A stretch of DNA of 64,000 nucleotides, taken from positions 6,569,001 to 6,633,000 of the forward strand of contig OY811983.1 in NCBI GenBank assembly GCA_963681505.1, read 5' to 3'. A program made the position numbers and the translations under genes. The notes beneath the pieces were generated by a model. It made no database searches. It was not told where the DNA came from and saw only the letters and a program-made list of their open reading frames with translations. This DNA comes from Eunapius fragilis. Its lineage: Eukaryota > Porifera > Demospongiae > Spongillida > Spongillidae. Below, one piece after another: positions 30,418 to 47,302 of the stretch. Every line of letters starts with the position of its first letter. Positions within the stretch are counted from its first letter, which is position 1.

Positions 30418-30661
30418 CAAGTGAACTCTTCGAAGCTCACCCCACCACTCTGGTCTGTAGAGGAACAGAGGAGGGTGGGTCATGCAACGTCCGTCCACTA
30501 ACTAACCCTCCTTGCCTTTATCCATGCTCTCATGGAGTTTTTTCAGTTCACCTTCTTTGGTATGTACACTGAGGAGGAGGTATGGTTACGTCAAGACTCT
30601 GAACCATTAACCTTTTACCACCTGAGATTAACCCCTTTACTACCTGAGATTAACCCCTTTA

Positions 30662-30958
30662 TCACCTGAGATTCTTTGCAAACTCCTCCAGTTCCGCAGC
30701 ACTCAGGAAGCCATCTTTGTTTTTGTCAATGGTATCAAAGAGCACCCTTAGTTGTTGACCATCTCCCTCATGTATCACTCCAAGGAAGGCTTGGGGGAAT
30801 GACCTCCCCTGTGCACTTGTTTGGTCATCTGGACAGGTTGCGGGGGGTAACACAGGTGTGGGCGGAGTCACTTGTTTGCGAAGGAGCTGTATGCGCCTGA
30901 ACAGAATTGATAGCTCTTGACACACTCAGGCCACACCTCAAATATGTGTCTACATTTG

Positions 30959-30991
<33 letters not shown>

Positions 30992-33096
30992 CTACTACCC
31001 TCCCTAGCCTTCACAACACTCCCTCCCTAGCTTTCACACACACCCTCCCTAACCTCCACACACACCCTCCCTAGCCTTCACAACACACCCTCCCTACTTT
31101 CACACACACCCTCCCTAGCCTCCACACACACACTCCCTCCCTAGCCTCCACACACACCCTCCCTAGCCTCCACACACACCCTCCCTAGCCTCCACACACC
31201 CTCCGTAGCCTCCACACACACCCTCCGTAGCTTCCACACACACCCTCCCTAGCCTCCACACACACACCCTCCCTAGCCTCCACACACACCCTCCCTAACC
31301 TCCACACACACCCTCCCTAGCCTCCACACACACACACACACACACACACTCACTTACCCTACTACCCTTCCAAGTCTCTGTATACTTCTCCACCCTGGAT
31401 GGATCTCATTGCTTGCATCCCTTCGCAGAGCAGCCTGGAAGTGGGGTGTGGAAGTGCTCTCCTCCCCTGTGTGACCTTCCTTCATACGGGCTAAGCTATG
31501 CTTCCATAGTTTGCTGGACCTGCTAGTCTTAGGTGAGGTGAGTGGTGGCTGGGCTGGAGTTTCCTCCTTCACAACGGCCACCTTTGTACTCTCGTCTGCT
31601 CCTAAGTTGGCATGTCGCACATAGGGGGCATGTTCGACCCATACCTCCCCACATGATGAGTACTTGATAACTTCAATGTGATTAGTGGAGAACCTTAAGA
31701 CAGCTCCCTTGTTGCCATAGGAACCACAGTAGTTGGCCGCAGAAAAAACAGTTGTAATGTAAGGAAACGTGTAAACATCCTTCCTGTTAGTGACGTATTC
31801 ATAACTGACCCCCTGAATGGTGGGATCATGGTATAGATAAGTGTGTATGTGTGTGTGTGCGTGTGTACTTAGGAGGTAACCATTTGCACGCTGACCTCTT
31901 CTTTACACTGATGGGCTCTGATGATGCCAATCAGATTATTTTCATCAAGGAATGGCTTAATGGCGGCATGACCAAAGAGATAGGAACATCCCCTTGGAGG
32001 GTTGGGCATAAAGTCAAGTTCCAGAAACTGCGGACAAACATTGCAGTTATGAAAACACTATTTCAGTTAGCACACAAACATCACACCTTTCGTAGACAAA
32101 CTCAAAACACCATAACAACACATACAACACAATACCTCTTGATATTCCTTGTCAGAGAGCTTGTAGCCAAGGATACCTTCAAGGAGTGGGTCAGCCCACA
32201 AGAGATCGCACATTGCTCCCTTTAATGGTGGCTCTGAGTACCTGGCTAGCTTCTCTATCTGTTCAATAGTAGCCACTTTGGGTCCTGTTTGTGTAGAAAA
32301 GAAAAGGGGTGGGGTGGGTTGGGTTGGGGGGTGTGTGATGTACACATACTTGGCACTTACCCAGACCCCCATGGCAACAGAACCATCTTCCTAAATCGCT
32401 GTGTACCACCGAGCATATCGGGAGGCAGTCGAAGCAGGCCATCAGACTCTCGTATATCTCCGGACCCAACTTCCGCACGCATTCGGTACGGAAGTTGACC
32501 CCATCGGGGTACTCCGTTGCTGTCATGCATCTGCTCTCGTGATTTCCCCTGATCATATGTATTCTGGCCGGGTAGAGCACCTTTAGTGCCAGCAGAAACA
32601 TGATACATTCGCAGGAGAAGCTGCCGCGGTCCACGTAGTCGCCAAGCAACAAGTATTTCTGGGCTCCATTGCTGCGGCAGGAGTCGGCAGGAGTCCCGCC
32701 GCTGTCTTCGATTAGACAGGAGCCACCAGTGTGTCTGAAGACTTGTAAAAGGTCGCAACATTGACCGTGGATGTCCCCCACAACCTGCGGAGACATTCAA
32801 AGTGTACACAACCCAACAGGGGGTAGATCCCCAGGTGTACGTACCACGACGGGAGCCGAGACATACAATACGTTAGGTTCCTGTCGAAACAGATTTGCGG
32901 CTCTGCTAATTATGTTTGTGACTGCTTCCGCGTCCAAAGGGTTCGGCTCCTTTGTCGAAATGATGCAATAAAGAATTATCACGTATCTCATGTGTCACTG
33001 GTGTATACGTAGCCCCCTTACCAGTGATATTGGGTCCTTACTCCACTGCTGCTCAGAAGCGAGGCTCTCGAAGGCTCCAACAAGCCGGTATACCAT
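30662..33096 (-). CDS. Calcineurin-like Ser/Thr phosphatase with C-terminal EF hand
   Basis: Multi-exon PPP-family phosphatase. Exons on the minus strand begin near 33096 (MVYRLVGAFESLASEQQWSK), then ~32962-32860, then the catalytic core 32796-32360 with VVGDIHGQ, KYLLLGDYVDRGSFS, IHMIRGNHESR, FDCLPICSVV and WFCCHGGLG. It continues through GAMCDLLWADPL (~32215), RGCSYLFGHAAI (~32000), NLIGIIRAHQ (~31935) and TVFSAANYCGSYGNKGAVL (~31745). The FDCLPIC block and the RAHQ context point to the PP2B (calcineurin A) branch. A Ser-rich linker (~31650-31370) follows. The last exon (~30890-30662) encodes one EF hand, DTIDKNKDGFLSAAELEEF, with a full calcium loop, then stops. A ~20-residue insert precedes KYLLLGDYVDRG. 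No calcineurin-B helix or autoinhibitory segment is obvious. This is not a standard calcineurin A nor a PPEF. Confidence 0.75.
30955..31350. repeat. CA-rich minisatellite in phosphatase intron
   Basis: About 20 copies of CACACACCCTCCCTAGCCTC-like units flanked by pure CA runs. Confidence 0.92.
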
Positions 33097-34339
33097 AGCA
33101 CTCGCTTCCTCTCTAACGCGATCGGTCTTCTAGGTTGCAGAACGCACTTTATGAAATTCTGATAGCGAATTACATAGGGGGAATTAGCATCACTTTACCT
33201 CCATGTTCAGCGCGGCGGATTTAGGCAATGGAATAGATACCACGTTCATCACTTTGCATCATAGTGCCCCGCCCACCGGATGGTACTGAACCCGGAAACT
33301 GAAAGCAGAGATAATTATCTCTGCTGAAAGGCACAAATGCTGCACGAGCGTTTTTTTTCGTATGCACAATAAATAGGGGATCAGGAACTGACACGCACGA
33401 TTCAAAGAGTTCTATGAAATTAATTAGTTGAGGTCGATAACATCCTAGTCTCGTTCCCAGGCTACATGACGTAGCTGTAAACAGCGATAATCGTTACGTC
33501 ACGTGGGCCTGGGGACGGCACTAATAACATCCGGCTGTAGCAAAACGTTTTTTCGTGCATAAATAAAAATATATATATTAGTGCACCGAAAGGCGGGCCC
33601 CAGACACCTCAAGTCTCACGCATAAGAGTCCAATCTCACGCTCTCACGCATAGCCGATTTGATCTCACGCACACGTTTTTATTTTTATTTTCAAAATCAC
33701 AATGACATCCTTAGTACTAAACTAATATCAATGAATTATTCGCATTGTATCGCAAATCGTGCACGTGCACGCAAATGAATAAGTCTATTCAGTATTACAC
33801 ATGTGCGAACGAAACAATGGCTGAAGAGAATGATGAAGGTGCAACCTGGGAGTACAATAAAGCACATTCAAGGAACTTAATAGACTAAATACTGTTTTTA
33901 TTGCTAAACAATTCGTGTTTATAAGCGTACCAAATCGTGTAACTGTACCGCGTTGCGTTTAACGTTTGGCGCGAGATAACAAATAAAATTCTGATGATGA
34001 TGTGAAATGATCTTATTAAACCTGCCGCATTGTACTATTCTCACGTCTAGAACTGCTGATCTCACGCTTAAAAACTCACTGCCTCACGCTTAAAAAAAAA
34101 AAAAAAACCTTAGAGTCTATGAAAAGCTTCCACCCTAGGTCGTTATAATTAAGCCCGGTATGGGGGCGGGGTTAATCATTACGTGCCAGCTTGATAAAGT
34201 GGTCTGGTTAAAACCGCAGAACCTGAAGGTTACGCCCTGGTTCTTAAAATGTGTATAGATTGTATTATCCAGTGTACGTGTATCTGAACGTGCGTGGGTG
34301 TTCAGTTATAGATGATTCCACTTAGCTTGCTTACGATGT
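33097..34339. other. Intergenic region with transposon debris
   Basis: No gene recognised. It holds the phosphatase promoter, a small MITE (33446-33523), repeated TCTCACGC words (33610-34095) and an A-run tail at ~34093-34106 that may be the end of a decayed retroelement. Confidence 0.5.
33446..33523. mobile_element. 78-bp hAT-like MITE with target-site duplication
   Basis: Ends TAGTCTCGTTCCCAGGC and, on the other strand, TAGTGCCGTCCCCAGGC: 17-bp inverted repeats with a few mismatches. It is flanked by identical direct repeats ATAACATCC at 33437-33445 and 33524-33532. An 8-9 bp duplication and TAG-type ends fit the hAT superfamily. Non-autonomous; the interior (CATGACGTA...TTACGTCACG) is also palindromic. 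Confidence 0.75.
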
Positions 34340-34344
34340 GTGTT

Positions 34345-34855
34345 AAAAACTAGAGGCCCGTCCATGGACGTGGCTCGTTACAGTAAAGACTACACTATAG
34401 GTCCGTCCATGGATGTGGCTCGTTACATTAAAGACTACACTATAGGCCCGTCCATGGACTTGGCTCGTTACAGTAAAGACTACACTATAGGTCCGTCCAT
34501 GGATGTGGCTCGTTACATTAAAGACTACACTATAGGCCCGTCCATGGACTTGGCTCGTTACAGTAAAGACTACACTATAGGTCCGTCCATGGACTTGGCT
34601 CGTTACAGTAAAGACTACACTATAGGTCCGTCCATGGATGTGGCTCGTTACATTAAAGACTACACTATAGGTCCGTCCATGGACTTGGCTCGTTACAGTA
34701 AAGACTACACTATAGGTCCGTCCATGGACTTGGCTCGTTACATTAAAGACTACACTATAGGCCCGTCCATGGACTTGGCTCGTTACAGTAAAGACTACAC
34801 TATAGGTCCGTCCATGGATGTGGCTCGTTACATTAAAGACTAGAGGCCCGTCCAA
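34345..34855. repeat. Minisatellite, 45-bp unit, 11 copies
   Basis: Units are like GTCCGTCCATGGACTTGGCT plus CGTTACAGTAAAGACTACAC plus TATAG. Two main variants (GATGTG/CATTAA and GACTTG/CAGTAA) are partly alternating. It is open on both strands because 45 is a multiple of three; no gene context supports translation. Both ends carry ACTAGAGGCCCGTCCA. Confidence 0.95.
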
Positions 34856-34998
34856 TGCGTCTGCCGTGACGTGAACGGATCGAGACGAGTTATTGCCTGC
34901 AAATCCAAATGCAGGCGATAACTCGGCAGGAAGTCGCTGTTTTAATGAAAATTATAGTCACGTTATTGTTTTTTTTTTTTTTACCACAGACGTTGGGC

Positions 34999-36005
34999 AT
35001 GGCCAAGGTAGTCCAGCTATATTACGATGTCATCTCTCCCTACTCGTGGATAGGCTTCGAGGTACGATAAATGCACGCAACCCTATTATGTAACTCCGCT
35101 CCCCTCCTGTAGACGCTGTGTCGCTACAGGCAGAAGTGGAACGTGGAGCTCCAGTTCTGCCCGTTTCTTTTGGCGGGCATCATGAAAGGGAGCGGTTAGT
35201 TTTAGTTACTTTGAAGACATGCAATACTGTTCGCTTACACTATCCGCATGCGTACGTGAGACCCATTGGTCTGCTCAGGTTAATTAGTCTCTCTCTGCCC
35301 GCCCCAGAAAACAGGCCTCCTGGAATGGTCCCTGCAAAGGGTCGGCACATGGGAAAAGACCTCCGAAGGCTGTCGGCATACTACTCCGTGCCTTTACACC
35401 TGCTGTCTGTGAGTTGATCGACAAAGATGGCATCACACATGAAGTTTTAAGTTCGGCTTCGACGTTTCTCCGAAGAACCCAGTGGAAACTCTATTTGTCA
35501 AAGGATCCCTGTCGGCCCAACGTCTCCTCACAGCCATTAAGATGGAGTATCCAAAGAACCTGGAGGGCGTATCCCGGCAGCTGTGGCGGAGAATATGGTC
35601 AAGGGTGAGTGTGGGTTGTGAGGGTGGGTGTGGCTGATATCACTACGTCCAATCAGGATGAGGACATTACAAAACATGAAAGCCTTCAGCAGGCTTGTCT
35701 GGCTGCAGGACTAACAAAGGACATTACAGATGATCTGATTGGTCGAATTGAATTACCAGCAGTGAAGGAGGAGCTAAAGAGGACCACACAGGAAGCACTG
35801 GACTTGGGGGTGTGGCTTAGGGTTGATGCCATGCGTATCTCTTCACCATGGTTCCTTGTTGCAGGCATATGGGGCTCCATTCATAGTGGCTCATATTGGA
35901 GACAAGAAGGAGGAGTTCTTTGGCAGTGATCGTATGGAGCTCCTAGCACACATGCTGGGGGAGAAGTGGGAGGGGCCACTTACGGAACACAAGGCTCATC
36001 TGTAA
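34999..36005 (+). CDS. GSTK1: Glutathione S-transferase kappa, copy 1
   Basis: 222-aa DsbA-fold kappa-class GST, normally in mitochondria and peroxisomes. Exons: 34999-35061, 35113-35194, 35308-35408, 35476-35604, 35657-35809, 35865-36005. VVQLYYDVISPYSWIGFE holds the catalytic serine region. Family blocks follow: GIMKGSENRPPGMVPAKG, ETLFVKGSLSAQRLLTAI, EDITKHESLQ, APFIVAHIGD, FFGSDRMELLAHMLGEKW. It ends EHKAHL without an obvious SKL-type signal. AATAAA lies at 36203-36208. It is the better conserved of the tandem pair. Confidence 0.93.
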
Positions 36006-37283
36006 CAACATCTGTATGTACACGTCCATTATGGCCCCTGTGGGGTAGTAGATGTGTCTATTGACATTATTAGCAATTAGTGTCAAGTGTTCAGTGAGGC
36101 CATTCTCCACCTCCCCTCCTTTAGGCAATGCACCCTGTGGGTCACCACAGAGGAAATGTCTGTGAGATTAACATTGCAATACAATACACAGCTGGGAAAA
36201 TCAATAAAGTCTCAAGCCTTTTGTGTTCCACAATCCCAAACTTCACCATGGGAATGATTAATTTTCTCATCCTGGCCCATCCTGGATACAATTTTTGTAT
36301 GGGAAAGCAATCATTCCCACGGTGGCACTGAAGTTTGGTATTCTCCTTGCCAGGGTTTGTGGAATGATTGGTTTCCACGGGAATTCCACCCCAGACGTTG
36401 GTTTTAAAAAATATTTTTTTACTCCATATAATTATAATATATATATAGGAGTATCCTCAACAAGACCAATTAACGCTAGTTAACACCAGAAGCTCAGTAA
36501 AGAAAGTGAATGGTAGGATATCGGGTGTTGTGCATTGACTAGTATACACTAGAATACAGGTGGCTATATCAATTTTATTTCATGAACTGAGGTCAGAGGT
36601 GGTCCCATGGGTGTTCTATCTACTCCCTCTGTTACAACAGGCCAACTTCTCTGACTACAACACAAGCACGCAAGCATTGCTCTGACGTAGCTTCTTATTA
36701 CAGAGTACTATGCGCTCTGTCCCACTACTTGTGAGTCATTGCAGTGACCATGCGCTATAGGGAATGGTCAACCTCTCTATGAAGTAGTCCACTCCACTGA
36801 ATGGTCAGCCTCTCTATGAAGTAGTCCACTCCACTGAATAATGGTCAGCCTCTTTATGAAGTAGTCCACTCCACTGAATGGTCAACCTGGGTACGTGTCA
36901 AAAACGCATGTTTAAATTTACTTGTCCCGATTCTAGCGGGCAGACATCCCAAAAAACTGCATGTTGCTTTGTATAAAGTTGACCACTTTTCCTATTACTT
37001 AGCAAAGAAGTAATGAACTTACTAGTCCTACGCCGAAACATCAGCGCAAGGGGCTATGGCCTATGCGCGAAATTCACATCTTCCCCCTGTACATTTTATT
37101 GTAAAAAAAAAAACATTGCCTAAACCTACATACCTCAAAGAAATTCAAATCACTGGTTTCATTGCTGCTCACCAAAATTAAAGAGGGGCGGCTGCTGTAC
37201 TTTTTAAGTGCTAGTCTATGGCTCACGTGCGCCGCCTCCGTAACGGAAGGCGTGGACAGTAATAGCGTCCGGACAATAGCATC
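36006..37283. other. Intergenic region between GSTK copies
   Basis: About 1.3 kb with no gene seen. It holds the copy 1 3' UTR and poly(A) signal, a ~37-bp tandem repeat (GGTCAGCCTCTCTATGAAGT unit, 36765-36890, about 3.5 copies) and the copy 2 promoter. Confidence 0.6.
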
Positions 37284-38489
37284 ATGGCTAAGGTAGTCCA
37301 GCTATATTACGATGTTATCTCTCCCTACTCGTGGATAGGCTTCGAGGTACGATAAATGCACGTGGAGGTCGACTACCCATGTAACTCCGCTCCCCTCCTG
37401 TAGACGCTGTGTCGCTACAGGCAGAGGTGGAAGATGGAGCTCCAGTTCTGCCCGTTTCTTTTGGGAGGCGTTTTGAAAGGGAGCGGTTCGTGAGTAGTTT
37501 CGTATCGTGCTTTCTTCCGTTCACTCGTGCAAACCTCCGTTCATCCCCGTTCCGTTCATGATACTGCCTTTCATACCTACTACCCTAGTTACGGGAGGGG
37601 GAGAGATTTGGCTTGTTTAATTTTTACATCTTTATTGACTGGCAAGAAGCACATTCCAGAAATGACGTCACTCAGAGGGTGAAGGGGGGGGGGGGGGGGG
37701 GTGTGTGTGTCTGTAATGGCCCTAATTGGCATGGCGTCATTTTATATGGATGTCCTCTTGTCACCCAGAAAACAAGTCTCCTCGGTTGGTCTCAGTGAAG
37801 GCCAAACATATTGACAAAGATATCACAAGGCTTGGTACGTACTACTCCATACCTTTACATCCACCACATGTGAGTTGATGGTGGCGCAGACATGTTGAGT
37901 TAAGTTCCCGGCCATTTTTTCTAAGAACCCGGAGGAAACTCTATTTGTCAAAGGATCCCTGCCGGCCCAACGTCTCCTCACAGCCATTAAGATGGAGTCT
38001 CCAAAGAACTTGGAGGGCGTGTCCAGACAGCTGTGGCTGAGAATATGGTCAAGGGTGAGTGTGGGTTGTGAGGGTGGGTGTGGCCTGATATCATTACGTC
38101 CAATCAGGATGAGGACATTACAAAACATGAAAGCCTTCAGCAGGCTTGTCTGGCTGCAGGACTAACAAAGGACACTACAGATAATCTGATTGGTCGAATT
38201 GAATTACCAGCAGTGAAGGAGGAGCTAAAGAGGACCACACAGGAAGCACTGGACTTGGGGGTGTGGCTTAGGGTTGATGCCATGCGTATCTCTTCACTAT
38301 GGTTCCTTGTTGCAGGCATATGGGGCTCCATTCATAGTGGCTCATATTGGAGACAAGAAGGAGGAGTTCTTTGGCAGTGATCGTATGGAGCTCCTAGCAC
38401 ACATGCTGGGGGAGAATTGGGAGGGGCCACTTACGGAACACAAGGCTCGTCTATTAAATACATTGCTAATAGCTAGCATTTATAAGTAG
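37284..38489 (+). CDS. GSTK1: Glutathione S-transferase kappa, copy 2 (diverged)
   Basis: 233-aa tandem paralogue with the same six-exon structure: 37284-37346, 37404-37485, 37769-37869, 37926-38054, 38108-38260, 38316-38489. The active-site segment YYDVISPYSWIGFE is kept. Exon 3 has drifted: ENKSPRLVSVKAKHIDKD replaces the conserved NRPPGMVPAKG glutathione-side loop. Exons 5-6 and their introns are almost identical to copy 1. The C-terminus is extended by a changed stop (EHKARLLNTLLIASIYK). All splice sites look usable, so it is not an obvious pseudogene. Its 3' flank runs into a 20-bp minisatellite after ~85 bp. Confidence 0.88.
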
Positions 38490-38572
38490 CAAAGGTGGGA
38501 GGTTAAAAGTATGCAAAAAAAGATTCTGCATGAGAGGGGTTAAATTACCACTGAATGTATAGTTGAGGCATT

Positions 38573-39305
38573 ACATTGTGTTCATTACCTCCTGCCTGTG
38601 TTCATTACCTCCTGCCTGTGTTCATTACCTCCTGCCTGTGTTCATTACCTCCTGCCTGTGTTCATTACCTCCTGCCTGTGTTCATTACCTCCTTCCTGTG
38701 TTCATTACCTCCTGCCTGTGTTCATTACCTCCTGCCTGTGTTCATTACCTCCTGCCTGTGTTCATTACCTCCTGCCTGTGTTCATTACCTCCTTCCTGTG
38801 TTCATTACCTCCTGCCTGTGTTCATTACCTCCTGCCTGTGTTCATTACCTCCTGCCTGTGTTCATTACCTCCTGCCTGTGTTCATTACCTCCTGCCTGTG
38901 TTCATTACCTCCTGCCTGTGTTCATTACCTCCTGCCTGTGTTCATTACCTCCTGCCTGTGTGTTCATTACCTCCTGCCTGTGTTCATTACCTCCTGCCTG
39001 TGTTCATTACCTCCTGCCTGTGTTCATTACCTCCTGCCTGTGTTCATTACCTCCTGCCTGTGTTCATTACCTCCTGCCTGTGTTCATTACCTCCTTCCTG
39101 TGTTCATTACCTCCTGCCTGTGTTCATTACCTCCTGCCTGTGTTCATTACCTCCTGCCTGTGTTCATTACCTCCTGCCTGTGTTCATTACCTCCTTCCTG
39201 TGTTCATTACCTCCTGCCTGTGTTCATTACCTCCTGCCTGTGTTCATTACCTCCTGCCTGTGTTCATACCTCCTGCCTGTGTTCATTACCTCCTGCCTGT
39301 GTTCT
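38573..39305. repeat. Minisatellite, 20-bp unit, ~36 copies
   Basis: TTCATTACCTCCTGCCTGTG in tandem, with occasional CCTTCCTG units, one 2-bp insertion (~38961) and one shortened unit (~39265). Open in all three plus frames because the unit lacks stop codons; not coding. Confidence 0.97.
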
Positions 39306-41626
39306 ATGTACCTCTCTTTTCAGATCGACTCACTACCTACAAACAGAGGGTGGTGTGTGTGAACTCTGCAGGGGAATGAGGGTTTAGTTATTTCCTTTTA
39401 TTAATCTTTTGTGCAGCAATACATTTTGGAGATGTTTATGTGAGTACCTCATCTTCTGTTTTGGTGCGTACCATTAAACACACCTTGTCCTCTTGTATAC
39501 TGGTCTCCTTCAATAGTCCAGCCATCTTCTAAGTAATTCCACTTCTCATTTTCAAACCCTCTCCTCTCTGAAGTCTTCTTACAGGACAAGATTACACACA
39601 TTTAATAAACCTGTGTGATATTTACATTTGAAAACATTCTTGTTAGATAAAATTGGTGAGACAAGGTGCACCACCTTGGCATAACTTGCCAAAATTGCTA
39701 ATACAGGTATATGATGCCATCTAGTTGGGGATATCACAAAGACTTCAGACTTTCACTATCCATATTAATTACAACATATGAGTGCTGTAGGAGGAATTAA
39801 TTAACTGAAATTGTTAAATCAATTGTCATTTTCCTTCCAGATCAATCAACCTTTTAAAACAATGCAGTAAAAAAATTTCATTCATGTATATAGACACAAC
39901 ACTGTGTACAACTTAACAGGAGGGATTAATTTTTTCATGTGTAGTTTAGATTTGAATGCATTGAATCAAGTTGAGCAGTTGATAATCTGAAGCAGTAGAC
40001 AGGTGAAACAATGGAATTACAGAGGCTTTTCATTAATAAAGGTTCCTTTGTGCTTGGATTAATTACACAAAGTTTAAAGTTAAATTACAAACCTGTGTAT
40101 GAGATTGATATCATTTTTATCAACTTCTCAATGTCAGAACCTTCCTTCAGTGTGGCTTTCTAGATAGCCAAAAATGTAGTATTTGGCTTCATTGTATTTT
40201 CTGAGGCTTGTAGAGTCCCATTGCTTCTAATATTATTTTTTGCAGCTTTGGAAGTGTATAATTGGTATGTGCTCTTGTACACCTCTCCAACGGTGCTCAG
40301 TTGGGTATGTGCTCTTGTACACCTCTCCAACGGTGCTCAGTTGGGTATGTGCTCTTGTACACCTCTCCAACGGTGCTCAGTTGGGTATGTGCTCTTGTAC
40401 ACCTCTCCAACGGTGCTCAGTTGGGTATGTGCTCTTGTACACCTCTCCAACGGTGCTCAGTTGGGTATGTGCTCTTGTACACCTCTCCAACGGTGCTCAG
40501 TTGGGTATGTGCTCTTGTACACCTCTCCAACGGTGCTCAGTTGGGTATGTGCTCTTGTACACCTCTCCAACGGTGCTCAGTTGGGTATGTGCTCTTGTAC
40601 ACCTCTCCAACGGTGCTCAGTTGGGTATGTGCTCTTGTACACCTCTCCAACGGTGCTCAGTTGGGTATGTGCTCTTGTACACCTCTCCAACGGTGCTCAG
40701 TTGGGTTGAATTCAAAGTGAAACTTTAATGGATGCATATGTGTCGAGTTTTTTTTTTTCACCTTTGAAGTTAAGGTGGGTTGAAATTTCATCTCGCATAT
40801 CTTCCAACTTCATTTTATCCTATGTCTCCATCGTTCTTTAAGAACCTGAATCACTCCTTTTGGCGTGCCATCCTGTGTGTTTGTTCATTAGGAACTTTAG
40901 TTTTAGTTACCTCACCATCAGCAGGGATAATGACTTCATTTTGTCATCTCTATGCGCGAAGCCTTGAGCATACGAATGTATCCTCTGCATGATTGGATGC
41001 CGCCACCTCTGGTTCAGCCATCTTCACATGCTTAGAGGCATGAGCATCTGTCAGCATTAGCTAACAAGTACTCCAGTACAAGTTTATGTTTTTTTACACC
41101 ATCTTTGCCTTCAAATCATCAACCTTTTCATTAGAAAAATATATATATATATATTTGTTCATGCTTTCATATAGAATATCTTTATACACCGCGAGTACAT
41201 CTTATTTTTGTTCTCACACCTTCAGCAACTAATTTGCATTCTAATTTATTGTGATACAAAAATAACGAATTTGAGAGACTAATGGCTTGAGGAACCCTGA
41301 AAATAAATAAATAAAGGCCTACCTTTTTTTTAACCGCTGTTGAACTGTTTAATCATAAATGACCTCACGCCACTTTTTCTTCATACACATTAATTTAGAA
41401 CCCCACCCGTGTGACGTCATTTATGGATGACCCCGCGTATTACGAAAAAGTGTTTTGAATCGTCAATAGCTTATCTTTGTTCACATTATATAATTCATCA
41501 CTGTTGTTGTAAAAATTTCATGTGATCGTAGCTCAAACGGATCAGGAGTTTTAAAAAGTCACCTTAGCCCGTAACAAATTAAGCCCGCCACTACGTCCGG
41601 AGGCGAAAAAAATTTTATATCAATTA
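39306..41626. other. AT-rich intergenic region with a perfect minisatellite
   Basis: About 2.3 kb without a recognised gene. It includes the 40-bp satellite array at 40262-40706 and AT-rich flanks. The minus strand around 41030-40800 has fragments like KMAEPEVAASNHAEDT and GVIQVLKERWRHR, broken by stops, perhaps a decayed gene or transposase; I cannot name it. Confidence 0.5.
40262..40706. repeat. Minisatellite, 40-bp unit, 11 identical copies
   Basis: Unit TTGGGTATGTGCTCTTGTAC plus ACCTCTCCAACGGTGCTCAG. All copies appear identical, so expansion or homogenisation is recent. Open in three plus frames by chance. Confidence 0.97.
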
Positions 41627-46447
<4,821 letters not shown>

Positions 46448-46567
46448 GCTAGTAACTGAATCTGATTTGAAGTACCACCAGATGCATGTTACCAAGAAAG
46501 CAACATGACAAATGACACTATATATGTATGGTGCAGTGTGTGTATGTGTGTGTGTGATATGTGTTAT

Positions 46568-47260
<693 letters not shown>

Positions 47261-47302
47261 TTATCTTTAACCCTTTATGCCGGTATTTATTTATTTAGGA
47301 AA

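Noticed and set aside
30926..31370. Repeat frames between phosphatase exons
   Set aside because: CA-rich satellite with stops in the phosphatase frame; treated as intron.
34340..34855. 167-170 aa open frames on both strands
   Set aside because: They come from a 45-bp tandem repeat with no stop codon; no flanking exons, domain or promoter.
38563..39387. Three overlapping ~270-aa plus-strand frames
   Set aside because: A 20-bp stopless repeat opens all frames at once; the peptides are pure repeat (CSLPPACVHYLLPVFITS).
40221..40728. Three ~160-aa frames
   Set aside because: Same cause: a 40-bp stopless unit read in three frames.
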